Source of the DNA: Thiopseudomonas sp.
GTDB lineage: Bacteria > Pseudomonadota > Gammaproteobacteria > Pseudomonadales > Pseudomonadaceae
Assembly: GCA_023228985.1 (NCBI GenBank)
Contig: JALOAC010000006.1
Location: forward strand, 1 to 64,000
Direction of reading: 5' to 3'
DNA: 64,000 nt
Shown here piece after piece: positions 26,931-35,651 of this stretch (its first letter is position 1; each line of letters starts with the position of its first letter). Below the pieces are notes generated by a model. That model was given only the letters and a program-made list of their open reading frames with translations, was not told the DNA's origin and did no database searches. The translations under genes and the position numbers were made by a program.

Positions 26931-28214
26931 ATGGTTGAAGCTGCTTGCTGGGACTCTCATCTATATCATAGCTACCGAACCTTCGGTGGCCTGTATAACT
27001 CGTATCCGACCAAAAAGCAGTTCACGCAAACCATTAGCGCTTTTGAGCGTTTTTCTGCAGTGCGCCTTAGCGCCAAACGAGAGCGCGAGCTGGCAATATA
27101 TGTTCACTTTCCAGATTTTACACAACAGGCCATCAACGATCCGAGCATACCTGCTAAGTATTTAGAAGTATTACAGCAAGAAATTGAAATCTTAGCGCGA
27201 CTGGCCAACAACAAAACCACCATACAGCACCTACATTTTACCGGCAGGCCAACGCAGTTTAACGCAGAGCAACTTCAACAAGTTTTACGCAAGCTGCAAC
27301 AATACTTCGTTATCGAATGCCACAACTTGTTTAATTACAGCATCAATATCAATCCCTACGAAGCAAGCTGGGCCACTATGGGCGCCGTTCGCGATATGGG
27401 TTTTAACCGTATCAATCTTAACGTGCATACGGGCCCATATAATTTTCAAAAGCTGCAAACCATCTATGAAGCTGCACGCACCCTGCATTATGGCTCCATC
27501 AGCATTGCTATGACCTATGGCCTGCCAAAACAGCGCCTGCAAGAGTTTAGCCAAGAGCTTGAACAGATAATTTCATTAATGCCAGAGCGGATCACCTTAG
27601 GCAAACACCCCAAGGCCGCCTGCATCAAGGTGTTACCACAGCTGCTAGAACTTGCGATAGAAAAACTTAATCAGGCGGGCTACCACTACGTTGGTTTAGA
27701 TTGTTTTGTGCTGCCTGACGACGAGCTGATTTCCGCACAAGAGGCCGGACTGGTTTCTTGTAATTTGCAAGGCTTTGCCACCAATGACGATTTTGATATT
27801 TTGGGCTTCGGCATTGAGGCCACCAGCCAAGTGGGCATACTTTACTATCAGAACTGCAAAGACTATAAGAGCTATTTTGCTAGCCTAGACAACAAGCAAC
27901 TACCCTCTGCACAAGGCACTATCTGCTCAACCGACGATTTGATTCGTCGCTACATTATTCATGTGCTTACCAACCAAAACCTGCTCTTAATTTCAGAGCT
28001 AGAGTGTAAATTTAATATCTGTTTTTTTGACTATTTTAGCGATGTTTTGCCTCACCTAGAAAGCATGCATCAAGATGGCCTAATCAACTTAAGTGATACT
28101 CAGATCAAAATGACCCGCGATGGTTACTTCCTAGTAGATGCAGTATGCCAGCTATTCGATCGCTCATTTTCCTCTACCCCGCCTGATCACGCACTCTATA
28201 CCCGCATAAAATAA
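26931..28214 (+). CDS. HemN-like protein lacking the radical-SAM cluster motif
   Basis: Homologue of oxygen-independent coproporphyrinogen III oxidase (HemN) in the position hemN holds in Pseudomonas, between the cco genes and anr. 427 residues, about 30 shorter than HemN. HemN features kept: N-terminal YNSYPT, GSISIAMTYGLPKQ, HYVGLDCFVLPDDEL, the NLQGFATN / DILGFGIEATSQVG region and the HemN C-terminal domain. Lost: the CxxxCxxC [4Fe-4S]/SAM motif, where HemN has YVHIPFCxxxCxYC and this protein has YVHFPDFTQQ (57-66) with no Cys; the GGGTP motif, here TGRPT (104-108); and two short blocks around the active site. No frameshift or stop is visible. It cannot be a normal radical-SAM oxidase; a non-catalytic role in heme handling is speculation. 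Confidence 0.88.
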   Translation: MVEAACWDSHLYHSYRTFGGLYNSYPTKKQFTQTISAFERFSAVRLSAKRERELAIYVHFPDFTQQAINDPSIPAKYLEVLQQEIEILARLANNKTTIQHLHFTGRPTQFNAEQLQQVLRKLQQYFVIECHNLFNYSININPYEASWATMGAVRDMGFNRINLNVHTGPYNFQKLQTIYEAARTLHYGSISIAMTYGLPKQRLQEFSQELEQIISLMPERITLGKHPKAACIKVLPQLLELAIEKLNQAGYHYVGLDCFVLPDDELISAQEAGLVSCNLQGFATNDDFDILGFGIEATSQVGILYYQNCKDYKSYFASLDNKQLPSAQGTICSTDDLIRRYIIHVLTNQNLLLISELECKFNICFFDYFSDVLPHLESMHQDGLINLSDTQIKMTRDGYFLVDAVCQLFDRSFSSTPPDHALYTRIK

Positions 28215-28411
28215 CAACGCTCGTCTTGTCGACAACCTAATTAAAAAACCCACATACCCTGACTAAATTAACCACTCATTAACTGTGGCATAGACAACTA
28301 CAGCAAAATACTAGATAGTAAGCTTTTACAATTAACTGACTGGTAGCTTTTATGTGGCTAAGGTAATCTAAATGCGTTTGCACAGATTATTCCTAGCTCA
28401 GGGATCGTGGT

Positions 28412-29146
28412 ATGGCTGAAATGAATAGCGTTCGCAGTACACATCAAGCACATTGCAAAGACTGTAGTTTAGCTATGCTTTGCTTGCCTCTTTCGATGGA
28501 TCTAGACGATCTTAATGCACTTGATGAGATAGTAAAACGAAGTAGACCTTTAAAAAAAGGTGAATTTTTATTCCGTCAAGGCGACACTTTTAACTCAGTT
28601 TACGCAGTGCGATCTGGCAGCTTAAAGACTTTCAGCATCACTGATTGTGGCGAGGAACAAATTACCGGCTTTCATCTGCCTAGCGAATTTGTTGGTCTGT
28701 CCGGCATGGACACAGATAACTACCCTGTCTCTGCAATCGCCTTAGAGACCACCTCGATTTGCGAAATTCCTTTTGACCGTTTAGATGATTTGAGCGCCTC
28801 ATTACCGCAGTTGCGCCGTCAACTGATGCGCATCATGAGCCGCGAAATTCGCGACGATCAACAAATGATGCTACTGCTGTCTAAAAAAACCGCTGATGAA
28901 CGTATCGCCACTTTCTTAGTTAACCTTTCCGCGCGTTTTCGTTCGCGTGGTTATTCGCCCTATCAGTTTCGCTTAGCTATGTCGCGCAACGAGATGGGCA
29001 ACTATCTTGGCTTAGCGGTTGAAACCGTATCACGTGTATTTACTCGCTTTCAGCAAAGCAGCTTGCTGTCGGCTGAGGGCAAGGAAATACATATTCTGAA
29101 CCTTATCGAACTTTGCGCTTTAGCAGGCGGAACTATCGACGAATAA
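28412..29146 (+). CDS. anr: Oxygen-sensing transcriptional regulator Anr (FNR family)
   Basis: Cytosolic CRP/FNR activator that carries an oxygen-labile [4Fe-4S] cluster and turns on microaerobic and anaerobic genes. 244 residues, close to Pseudomonas Anr. Cluster ligands: Cys15, Cys18 and Cys24 in HCKDCSLAMLC and Cys117 in SICEIPF. The cyclic-nucleotide-like beta-roll is followed by the long dimer helix (REIRDDQQMMLLLSKKTADE) and the HTH recognition segment MGNYLGLAVETVSRVFTRF. AGGG precedes the ATG. The boxes before ccoN, ccoG and the hemN-like gene are its probable targets. No box was seen in its own 197-bp upstream gap. Confidence 0.97.
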   Translation: MAEMNSVRSTHQAHCKDCSLAMLCLPLSMDLDDLNALDEIVKRSRPLKKGEFLFRQGDTFNSVYAVRSGSLKTFSITDCGEEQITGFHLPSEFVGLSGMDTDNYPVSAIALETTSICEIPFDRLDDLSASLPQLRRQLMRIMSREIRDDQQMMLLLSKKTADERIATFLVNLSARFRSRGYSPYQFRLAMSRNEMGNYLGLAVETVSRVFTRFQQSSLLSAEGKEIHILNLIELCALAGGTIDE

Positions 29147-29261
29147 TCTGTGCTGAACCAACCAAGCGTGTCAGTACCAGTTGATTCAGCAAATCCTTTT
29201 GTAATAAGCATCACTATGCTGTGCTTGAAACCCGTGCATACCACCTTATATGGAGCAGGCC

Positions 29262-29810
29262 ATGATTTTTGACGAATTCACCATCAAATCACTTATTCGA
29301 CCCATCCCTGACTTTCCCAAGCCGGGCAATATTTTCCGCGATATAACCCCAGTTTTTCAATCTCCGCGCGCTACACGCATGGTCATTGATAGCTTAGTAC
29401 AGCGTTACGTAGAAAGTGATTTCACCCATGTTGGCGCGATTGAAGCGCGTGGTTTCCTGCTGGGTGCTGTTGTTGCTTACGAGCTAAACAAGCCCTTAAT
29501 TCTGTTTAGAAAGCAAGGCAAACTGCCTGCCGATGTAATCAGCGAGCCTTACGACACCAACTACGAGCAATCCGTCCTAGAAGTACATGCAGACAGTCTG
29601 CATGAAGGTGACAAGGTGTTGCTGCTCGACGATATTATTGCTAGCGGCGCTACTTTTTTAGCTGCTGCACGCCTGATTCGTAAAATGGGCGCAAACGTTT
29701 ATGAAGTAGCTGGCATTGTTGATCTACCTGAGCTGCAAGGCTCAGAGCTACTGCAAGATATAGGTATCCCCACCTTCACCTTGACCGCCTTCGCCTGCAA
29801 CGAGCGTTAA
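29262..29810 (+). CDS. apt: Adenine phosphoribosyltransferase
   Basis: Purine salvage: adenine + PRPP to AMP + PPi in the cytosol. The ATG at 29262 (GGAG 8 bases upstream) gives 182 residues starting MIFDEFTIKSLIRPI, as in Pseudomonas. The PRPP-binding motif VLLLDDIIASGATFLAAARL is present. Neighbour of anr as in Pseudomonas; a bidirectional terminator follows. Confidence 0.95.
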   Translation: MIFDEFTIKSLIRPIPDFPKPGNIFRDITPVFQSPRATRMVIDSLVQRYVESDFTHVGAIEARGFLLGAVVAYELNKPLILFRKQGKLPADVISEPYDTNYEQSVLEVHADSLHEGDKVLLLDDIIASGATFLAAARLIRKMGANVYEVAGIVDLPELQGSELLQDIGIPTFTLTAFACNER

Positions 29811-29830
29811 TCCAGTTGTAGCTGCTCAAT

Positions 29831-29860
29831 CAAAGCCACGCTTAATTGCGTGGCTTTTTA
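29831..29860. terminator. Bidirectional terminator between apt and the patatin gene
   Basis: AGCCACGC, 6-nt loop, GCGTGGCT flanked by A and T runs; the T-run touches the last codons of the convergent patatin-like gene. Confidence 0.8.
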
Positions 29861-31051
29861 GTGTTCGTCGAGTGATAAAAAACTCACAAGTTGTGTTTTT
29901 TTGCTCATAGCATCTTGATAGCCAAGCTCAATGAGCTCATTACAATAATCACGCTCAAACAGCAAATAGCTCAGCACGCCACCACCTGCCGCCCGCGTTG
30001 CGCCTGAACCCTTTAAAAACACGCGCAAGGACGATGGCAGCTGGTTTCTGTGGCGTACGGCAATTTCATCAATTACTTTGCTGGGCGTAATCACTAACGC
30101 TTCTACCGGAGACAAGCCATGCTCTAATGCGCGCTGCTCAGGCGTTAACATGGCACCCAGATGATTTAAACGCTGCAAGAGCTCTAAGTCTGTTTCCAAG
30201 TTATCTGAAAACGTACTGTTTAGTAGGTGTGTACCTATTTGCGCCAAACTTGGCTGACGCAATTGCAGCTGCTGCTCGGTTCTATTATTGAGGCTATTCA
30301 CCCCGATAATTAGTACCTTATTGGCACCCAAGTGCAGCGCTGGACTAATGGGCGCTGCCTGTCGCACAGCGCCATCACCGTAGAATTCTTGCTCTAAGCG
30401 TACAGGAGGAAAAATTAATGGAATGGCGGCACTGGCCATTAGGTGTTCTATTTGCAGCTTGGTAGATTGTCCGCCACGACGAAAACGCTGCCACTCATCA
30501 ATGTGTGCACGGCTTTGGTAAAACGTAGTAGCTTGCGCAGTACGGTAGGAGAACGCCGTTACCGCGACGGCCAACAACTTGCGTCTGGCCAGCGCCAAAT
30601 TAATGCCTGAAAAATCCAGCTCCTCCAGCAATAATCCGCGTAGCGGCGAGTTATCCAATAAGGCCACAGGGATATCCCGACCAAAACCAAACAAATGCTG
30701 CCAGACAAACTTGGTTGATTGCTTAAGCACACCTGGCCAGTCTGAACGATACACCTTGTCCGTAGAAAAATTCTGCCAAACATGCTGCAACCGCGCTACC
30801 GCTTGTGAAAAATCCATTGCACCACAAGCCAAGCTCACGGCGTTAATAGCACCCGCTGAAGTTCCCACCACGATTGGGAAAGGATTCTCTGTTTTTTGTG
30901 GCACTATATCTGCAATAGCTTTAAGCACACCTACTTGATAAGCCGCACGCGCACCTCCGCCGGACAAAATCAATCCTGTAATGCTAGGAGTAAGCTGCTT
31001 CTGCTCGCTTATACCCAATGCTCTGTCTGCCTGTCCTTCTACTAGATTCAA
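29858..31051 (-). CDS. Patatin-like phospholipase
   Basis: Predicted Ser/Asp acyl hydrolase acting on phospholipids. 397 residues. Family signatures: oxyanion loop SGGGARAAYQVGVLKAI (about 29-45), nucleophile elbow VVGTSAGAIN (GxSxG) and the catalytic Asp in YGDGAVRQ. The frame begins at a TTG at 31051 overlapping the stop of the acyltransferase gene (TTGA), with GAGG upstream, so coupling is likely; a slightly internal start is possible. Pairing with a lipid A acyltransferase suggests a membrane-lipid role, which is inference. Confidence 0.88.
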   Translation of the reverse strand: MNLVEGQADRALGISEQKQLTPSITGLILSGGGARAAYQVGVLKAIADIVPQKTENPFPIVVGTSAGAINAVSLACGAMDFSQAVARLQHVWQNFSTDKVYRSDWPGVLKQSTKFVWQHLFGFGRDIPVALLDNSPLRGLLLEELDFSGINLALARRKLLAVAVTAFSYRTAQATTFYQSRAHIDEWQRFRRGGQSTKLQIEHLMASAAIPLIFPPVRLEQEFYGDGAVRQAAPISPALHLGANKVLIIGVNSLNNRTEQQLQLRQPSLAQIGTHLLNSTFSDNLETDLELLQRLNHLGAMLTPEQRALEHGLSPVEALVITPSKVIDEIAVRHRNQLPSSLRVFLKGSGATRAAGGGVLSYLLFERDYCNELIELGYQDAMSKKTQLVSFLSLDEH

Positions 31052-31971
31052 TATAATCTAGCCTCGCCCTTAGGTCGTGTTTTAAAACGCCTGTGTGCCC
31101 ATAAATACTGTTCCGGCTGCGCCATGATAGCCTGCTCAATCCATTGATTAATACGCAAGCAATCAGCCTCAACACTTGCGCTTGGAAAGTCCTGCCAAGC
31201 CGCTTCAATTGTCATCTGATATCCCTTGCCATTGGCAAGTCGCGTCTGGCTCATAGGGATAACAACTGCTCTGCCTAACTGAGCAAACTTACTGGTTGCT
31301 GTTACTGTGGCTGCTGGCACGCCAAATAGTGGCACAAATATACTCTGCTTAAAACCATAATCCTGATCGGGTGCATACCACACAGCTCGCCCATCACGTA
31401 AATGCCGCAGCATGGTGCGAATATCTTCCCTTTCGATGGCAACCGCATCTGCATCATGTCGTTCACGACCACGGTGTTGCACGTAATCAAAAACCGGGTT
31501 TTTGTGCGCTCGATACATCCCATCAATTGTATGCAACTGGCCCAGCAAAGCACCGCCAATCTCAAGTGTGGTAAAGTGAGCAGCCATTAAAATAACGCCC
31601 TGCCCCTGCTGTTGTGCCACTTGTAAATGTTCTAACCCGTCAATCACAAGCAGCTTTGCCAGACGCTTTTTGCACCACCACCAGCTCATACCCATTTCAA
31701 AAAAGGCGATTCCGGAAGAAATAAAATCCTCTCTTAATACTCGCTTGCGCTCTTGCTCTGTCCAATGTGGAAAACACAGCTCAAGATTGCGTTGAGCAAT
31801 GTGGCGGCGGCCATGGGCAAATCTATACATCAGCAAACCTAACACGCGCCCCAAACGCAGCAAAACAGAATAAGGCAGCTGAATTACCAACCAAAAAAAG
31901 CCCAATACAAGCCATAACAGCCAATATTTAGGGTGCAAAAACACCCATTTAAACTTACCTCTGTCCTTCAT
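31048..31971 (-). CDS. Lipid A biosynthesis lauroyl-type acyltransferase (LpxL/HtrB family)
   Basis: Inner-membrane acyltransferase adding a secondary acyl chain to the lipid A precursor. 307 residues: one N-terminal helix (about 15-40), then the catalytic HX4E motif in AAHFTTLEIGG and the conserved WYAPDQDYG segment. The family contains LpxL, LpxM and LpxP paralogues and I cannot choose the acyl specificity. Located next to minC as in Pseudomonas. Confidence 0.92.
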   Translation of the reverse strand: MKDRGKFKWVFLHPKYWLLWLVLGFFWLVIQLPYSVLLRLGRVLGLLMYRFAHGRRHIAQRNLELCFPHWTEQERKRVLREDFISSGIAFFEMGMSWWWCKKRLAKLLVIDGLEHLQVAQQQGQGVILMAAHFTTLEIGGALLGQLHTIDGMYRAHKNPVFDYVQHRGRERHDADAVAIEREDIRTMLRHLRDGRAVWYAPDQDYGFKQSIFVPLFGVPAATVTATSKFAQLGRAVVIPMSQTRLANGKGYQMTIEAAWQDFPSASVEADCLRINQWIEQAIMAQPEQYLWAHRRFKTRPKGEARLY

Positions 31972-32081
31972 TCATGCACGCCTAATTCTAAAAACCCAAA
32001 TAGTTTACGGAAATATTTGCAGACTGCCATGCTTATGGTTATAAGTAAGCACATATTTAACTTTACGAACTTTAATTTAAA

Positions 32082-32798
32082 ATGGATCAAACAGATTTTT
32101 TAGAACATGCACCCGTTTTTCAACTCAAAGGCAGCATGGTCACCCTCACAACACTCGAACTAATAAATAATCAGCTGGAGCAACTGGACCAACAACTTGC
32201 TGATAGAATTGCACAGGCACCCACTTTTTTTCATGAAACACCTATAATCCTAGCTATTGATAAACGCCAAGACCCCGCTACTCCATTAGACTTACCTGCT
32301 GTTTTAGACGTTTTCAAGAAACATCAGCTGCATATTATGGCGCTACGTGCTGAGCGTGAACATGATATACAGGCGGCACAGGCGATCAACCTGCCTGTAT
32401 TACCACCAAGCATGGCTAAAGACCGTCCTATTGTTACTCCAAAAGCACCGGCAAGCACTAGCGGATCGCTGCCAGCAAAAATTATTCATACCCCAGTACG
32501 CAGTGGCCAGCAAATTTATGCAAAAAACTCTGACCTTATCGTTTTGGCCGCAGTTAGTGCAGGTGCTGAACTTTTAGCCGATGGCCATATCCATGTATAT
32601 GGCCCTTTGCGTGGGCGCGCCTTAGCGGGGGTTAACGGCAATGAACATGCACGAATTTTTTGCCAGCAACTGGGTGCGGAACTGGTATCCATAGCAGGGC
32701 AGTATAAAATAGCTGAGGATTTGCGACGCATTCCAACCTGGGGCGCTGCTTCACAAATTTATTTACAAGACCAACAAATGGTTATTCAAGCAATGTAA
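32082..32798 (+). CDS. minC: Septum site-determining protein MinC
   Basis: FtsZ polymerisation inhibitor that blocks polar division when activated by MinD. 238 residues: N-terminal MinC_N domain (about 12-100), a Pro/Ser-rich linker, and the C-terminal beta-helix domain with GAELLADGHIHVYGPLRGRALAG. First of minCDE; 51 bp to minD. The ribosome site is weak. Confidence 0.96.
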   Translation: MDQTDFLEHAPVFQLKGSMVTLTTLELINNQLEQLDQQLADRIAQAPTFFHETPIILAIDKRQDPATPLDLPAVLDVFKKHQLHIMALRAEREHDIQAAQAINLPVLPPSMAKDRPIVTPKAPASTSGSLPAKIIHTPVRSGQQIYAKNSDLIVLAAVSAGAELLADGHIHVYGPLRGRALAGVNGNEHARIFCQQLGAELVSIAGQYKIAEDLRRIPTWGAASQIYLQDQQMVIQAM

Positions 32799-32849
32799 AA
32801 TCAACCCTCATTAACTTCTTTTGCTTATCACGATTTCAAGGTGACTCTT

Positions 32850-33665
32850 TTGGCTAAAATTCTCGTTGTAACTTCAGGTAAAGGTGGCGTTGGTAAAACC
32901 ACCACCAGCGCGGCAATAGGTACCGGCCTAGCTCTGCGTGGTCATAAAACAGTTATTGTTGACTTCGATGTAGGCCTGCGCAACTTGGACTTAATTATGG
33001 GCTGTGAACGTCGTGTGGTATACGACTTTGTTAACGTCATTAATGGCGAAGCCTCACTCAACCAAGCGCTAATCAAAGATAAGCGCCTAGAAAACCTCTA
33101 TATCCTTGCAGCCAGCCAAACCCGCGATAAAGACGCGCTGACGCTTGAAGGCGTTGAAAAGGTGATTGCAGAGCTTGCAGAGCAGTTTGATTATGTCATT
33201 TGCGACTCACCTGCTGGTATTGAAAAAGGTGCACACTTGGCAATGTACCTCGCCGACGAAGCCATAGTGGTCACCAACCCTGAAGTGTCATCGGTGCGCG
33301 ACTCTGATCGCATGCTTGGTCTACTGTCCAGCAAATCTAAACGTGCTGAAGACGGGCGCGAGCCTATTACCGAACACTTGCTGCTCACCCGCTACAGTGC
33401 TGAGCGCGTTGAAAAAGGCGAGATGCTCAGTGTTAATGATGTGGAAGATATACTTTCCATCAAAATGATTGGCGTTATTCCTGAGTCCCAAGCCGTGCTG
33501 AAAGCCTCTAACCAAGGTGTTCCTGTCATCCTTGATGAAGAGAGTGATGCTGGCCAAGCATACAGCGACGCGGTTGAGCGTTTACTGGGTAAAGACATAC
33601 CGCACCGATTCTTAGAAGTGCAAAAGAAAAACTTCTTCCAACGCATGTTTGGAGGTAAAGAATGA
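32850..33665 (+). CDS. minD: Septum site-determining ATPase MinD
   Basis: Membrane-associated ParA-like ATPase that recruits MinC and is cycled by MinE. The TTG at 32850 is taken as start: AAGGTG lies 8 bases upstream and translation gives AKILVVTSGKGGVGKTT, exactly the family N-terminus with 271 residues. A GTG three codons earlier overlaps the ribosome site. Deviant Walker A GKGGVGKTT is at 10-18; the C-terminal amphipathic membrane helix is QKKNFFQRMFGGKE. It overlaps minE by 4 bp. Confidence 0.97.
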   Translation: MAKILVVTSGKGGVGKTTTSAAIGTGLALRGHKTVIVDFDVGLRNLDLIMGCERRVVYDFVNVINGEASLNQALIKDKRLENLYILAASQTRDKDALTLEGVEKVIAELAEQFDYVICDSPAGIEKGAHLAMYLADEAIVVTNPEVSSVRDSDRMLGLLSSKSKRAEDGREPITEHLLLTRYSAERVEKGEMLSVNDVEDILSIKMIGVIPESQAVLKASNQGVPVILDEESDAGQAYSDAVERLLGKDIPHRFLEVQKKNFFQRMFGGKE

Positions 33666-33916
33666 GCATCGTTAATTTCTTTCGCTCACGCAAAAAAAAC
33701 ACTACCGCTTCAGTTGCCAAAGAACGCTTACAAATCATTGTTGCCCATGAACGCGGGCAACGCGATGAGCCGGACTACTTGCCGGCTTTGCAAAAAGAAC
33801 TGGTTGAGGTGATTCGTAAATACGTCAATATCGATAACGACCAAGTTCAGATCGCCTTGGATAATCAGGGTAACTGCTCCATCTTGGAGTTAAACGTAAC
33901 CTTGCCTGATCGCTAG
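33662..33916 (+). CDS. minE: Cell division topological specificity factor MinE
   Basis: Stimulates MinD ATPase and drives pole-to-pole oscillation. 84 residues: N-terminal membrane/MinD-binding segment SIVNFFRSRKKNTTASVAKERLQIIVAHER and the C-terminal dimerisation domain. ATGA overlap with minD. Confidence 0.97.
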   Translation: MSIVNFFRSRKKNTTASVAKERLQIIVAHERGQRDEPDYLPALQKELVEVIRKYVNIDNDQVQIALDNQGNCSILELNVTLPDR

Positions 33917-33931
33917 TGAAACAGGATTGAT

Positions 33932-33964
33932 TGAGCCTCAGCGCAAGCTGAGGCTTCTTTATTT
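33932..33964 (+). terminator. Rho-independent terminator after minE
   Basis: AGCCTCAGC/GCTGAGGCT, 9-bp stem with GCAA tetraloop, then TCTTTATTT. The right arm also provides the GAGG ribosome site of the next gene, so the hairpin could limit its translation. Confidence 0.8.
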
Positions 33965-34600
33965 ATGCCCTTAAGCTCAATTAGCATTGTTTATCAAGAT
34001 CACGACTTGCTCGTGGTGAATAAACCCACCTTATTATTATCGGTGCCGGGACGCGCAGAAAACAATAAAGACTGTTTGATTCAACGACTTAACCAAAACG
34101 GCTACCCCGATGCGCTGATTGTGCACCGTCTGGACTGGGAAACCACCGGCCTAATGGTGCTGGCCCGTAACGCAGCGGCCCATAGCGAGCTTTCGCGCCA
34201 GTTTCGTGAACGCTTAGTCGCGCGCACTTATACGGCGCTATGCTGGGGACAGCTTGCTGCTCAGCAGGGGCAGATCGAGCTGCCCATGCGTTACGACCCG
34301 CCCAACAAGCCCAGACAAACGCTCGACTTTATGCAAGGCAAAACAGCGCGCACCTACTGGCGCAAACTGTCCACGCATGAATCACACACTAGAGTTGAAC
34401 TGAGCCCCCACACAGGCCGCTCACACCAGCTACGTGTCCACCTTAACGCGCTCGGCCACCCCATCCTTGGCGACCCCCTCTACGCACATAACGACGCCTT
34501 GAACGCCGCCCCTCGTCTATGCCTGCACGCAGCCACGCTCAGCTTTTATCATCCCGCAAACCAGCAACCACTTAGCTTTCATTGCCCAGCAGAGTTTTGA
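33965..34600 (+). CDS. rluA: RluA-family pseudouridine synthase
   Basis: Modifies uridine to pseudouridine in rRNA and/or tRNA. 211 residues. The catalytic motif VHRLDWETTGLMVLAR carries the active-site Asp; PHTGRSHQLRVHLNALGHPI is the second family block. No S4 domain, as in RluA rather than RluC/D. Position after minE matches rluA in Pseudomonas, which supports the symbol. Confidence 0.9.
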   Translation: MPLSSISIVYQDHDLLVVNKPTLLLSVPGRAENNKDCLIQRLNQNGYPDALIVHRLDWETTGLMVLARNAAAHSELSRQFRERLVARTYTALCWGQLAAQQGQIELPMRYDPPNKPRQTLDFMQGKTARTYWRKLSTHESHTRVELSPHTGRSHQLRVHLNALGHPILGDPLYAHNDALNAAPRLCLHAATLSFYHPANQQPLSFHCPAEF

Positions 34601-34682
34601 TTTGAGTTGTTGATACGCACCTCTTACCTTTTAATTCACTTAACAGTACACTGCTGGCAGTCAATCAAAAATAAGGTTTACC

Positions 34683-35642
34683 ATGAACCATCGCGAAGCT
34701 GTACATACACTACGCAATTATTTATCGACGCAAATTTTAGGGCAAGAAAGGCTGCTGGACCGTATTTTAATCGCTCTATTAGCCGACGGTCATTTATTGG
34801 TTGAAGGCGCGCCCGGCTTGGCTAAAACCAAAGCCATCAAGGATCTTGCCTTGGGTATTGATGCCAACTTTAAACGCATCCAATTTACCCCTGACTTACT
34901 GCCTGCAGACATTACCGGAACAGATATTTACCACCCACAAAATGCCAGTTTTAGCTTCCAGCCTGGTCCAGTTTTTAACAACCTGCTGCTGGCCGACGAA
35001 ATCAACCGCGCTCCGGCAAAAGTCCAGTCTGCTCTACTCGAAGCCATGGCCGAACGTCAGGTCAGTGTAGGTAATCACACTTACCCATTACCCGAGCTTT
35101 TCTTGGTGATGGCCACGCAAAACCCTATTGAGCAAGAAGGTACCTACCCTTTACCCGAAGCCCAGCTCGACCGCTTTCTCATGCATGTAAAAATCAGCTT
35201 TCCTGATGTACACATGGAGCGCAAAATTTTACAGCAAGCACGCCACATTGCCTTGCACGGCCAAAATCAACCCAGTGAAAAACTGAGCATCGAAGCCATC
35301 CTAGCCGCGCGCCAAGAGATTCTTAATCTGTATATGGCAGACACAGTAGAAGAATATATAGCCCAACTGGTCATCGCCACCCGCAACCCAGCCAAGTACG
35401 ACCCTGAGCTAGCCCGCTGGATACAACTGGGCAGCAGCCCACGCGGCTCCATTGCTATCGATCGCTGCGCGCGCGCCCACGCATGGCTGGCGGGCCGGGA
35501 TTTTGTTAGCCCTGATGATGTGCAGGCGGTTGTGTTTGACGCGCTCAGACATCGCATCATGCTCTCTTTTGAGGCCGAAGCCACGGGCATTGACGCCAAT
35601 ATCGTGCTGCAGAAAATACTCGACCTTGTGCCTGTTTCTTAA
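34683..35642 (+). CDS. MoxR-family AAA+ ATPase
   Basis: Cytosolic ATPase thought to act as a chaperone for vWA-domain partners encoded beside it. 319 residues. Walker A is GAPGLAKTKAIK (about 41-52), Walker B LLLADEINRAP, sensor 1 VMATQNPIEQEG, and the C-terminal lid LARWIQLGSSPRG. AAGG precedes the ATG. First gene of a six-gene MoxR-Bat operon (34683-41242) with very short gaps. Confidence 0.96.
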   Translation: MNHREAVHTLRNYLSTQILGQERLLDRILIALLADGHLLVEGAPGLAKTKAIKDLALGIDANFKRIQFTPDLLPADITGTDIYHPQNASFSFQPGPVFNNLLLADEINRAPAKVQSALLEAMAERQVSVGNHTYPLPELFLVMATQNPIEQEGTYPLPEAQLDRFLMHVKISFPDVHMERKILQQARHIALHGQNQPSEKLSIEAILAARQEILNLYMADTVEEYIAQLVIATRNPAKYDPELARWIQLGSSPRGSIAIDRCARAHAWLAGRDFVSPDDVQAVVFDALRHRIMLSFEAEATGIDANIVLQKILDLVPVS

Positions 35643-35651
35643 TTTAACACT

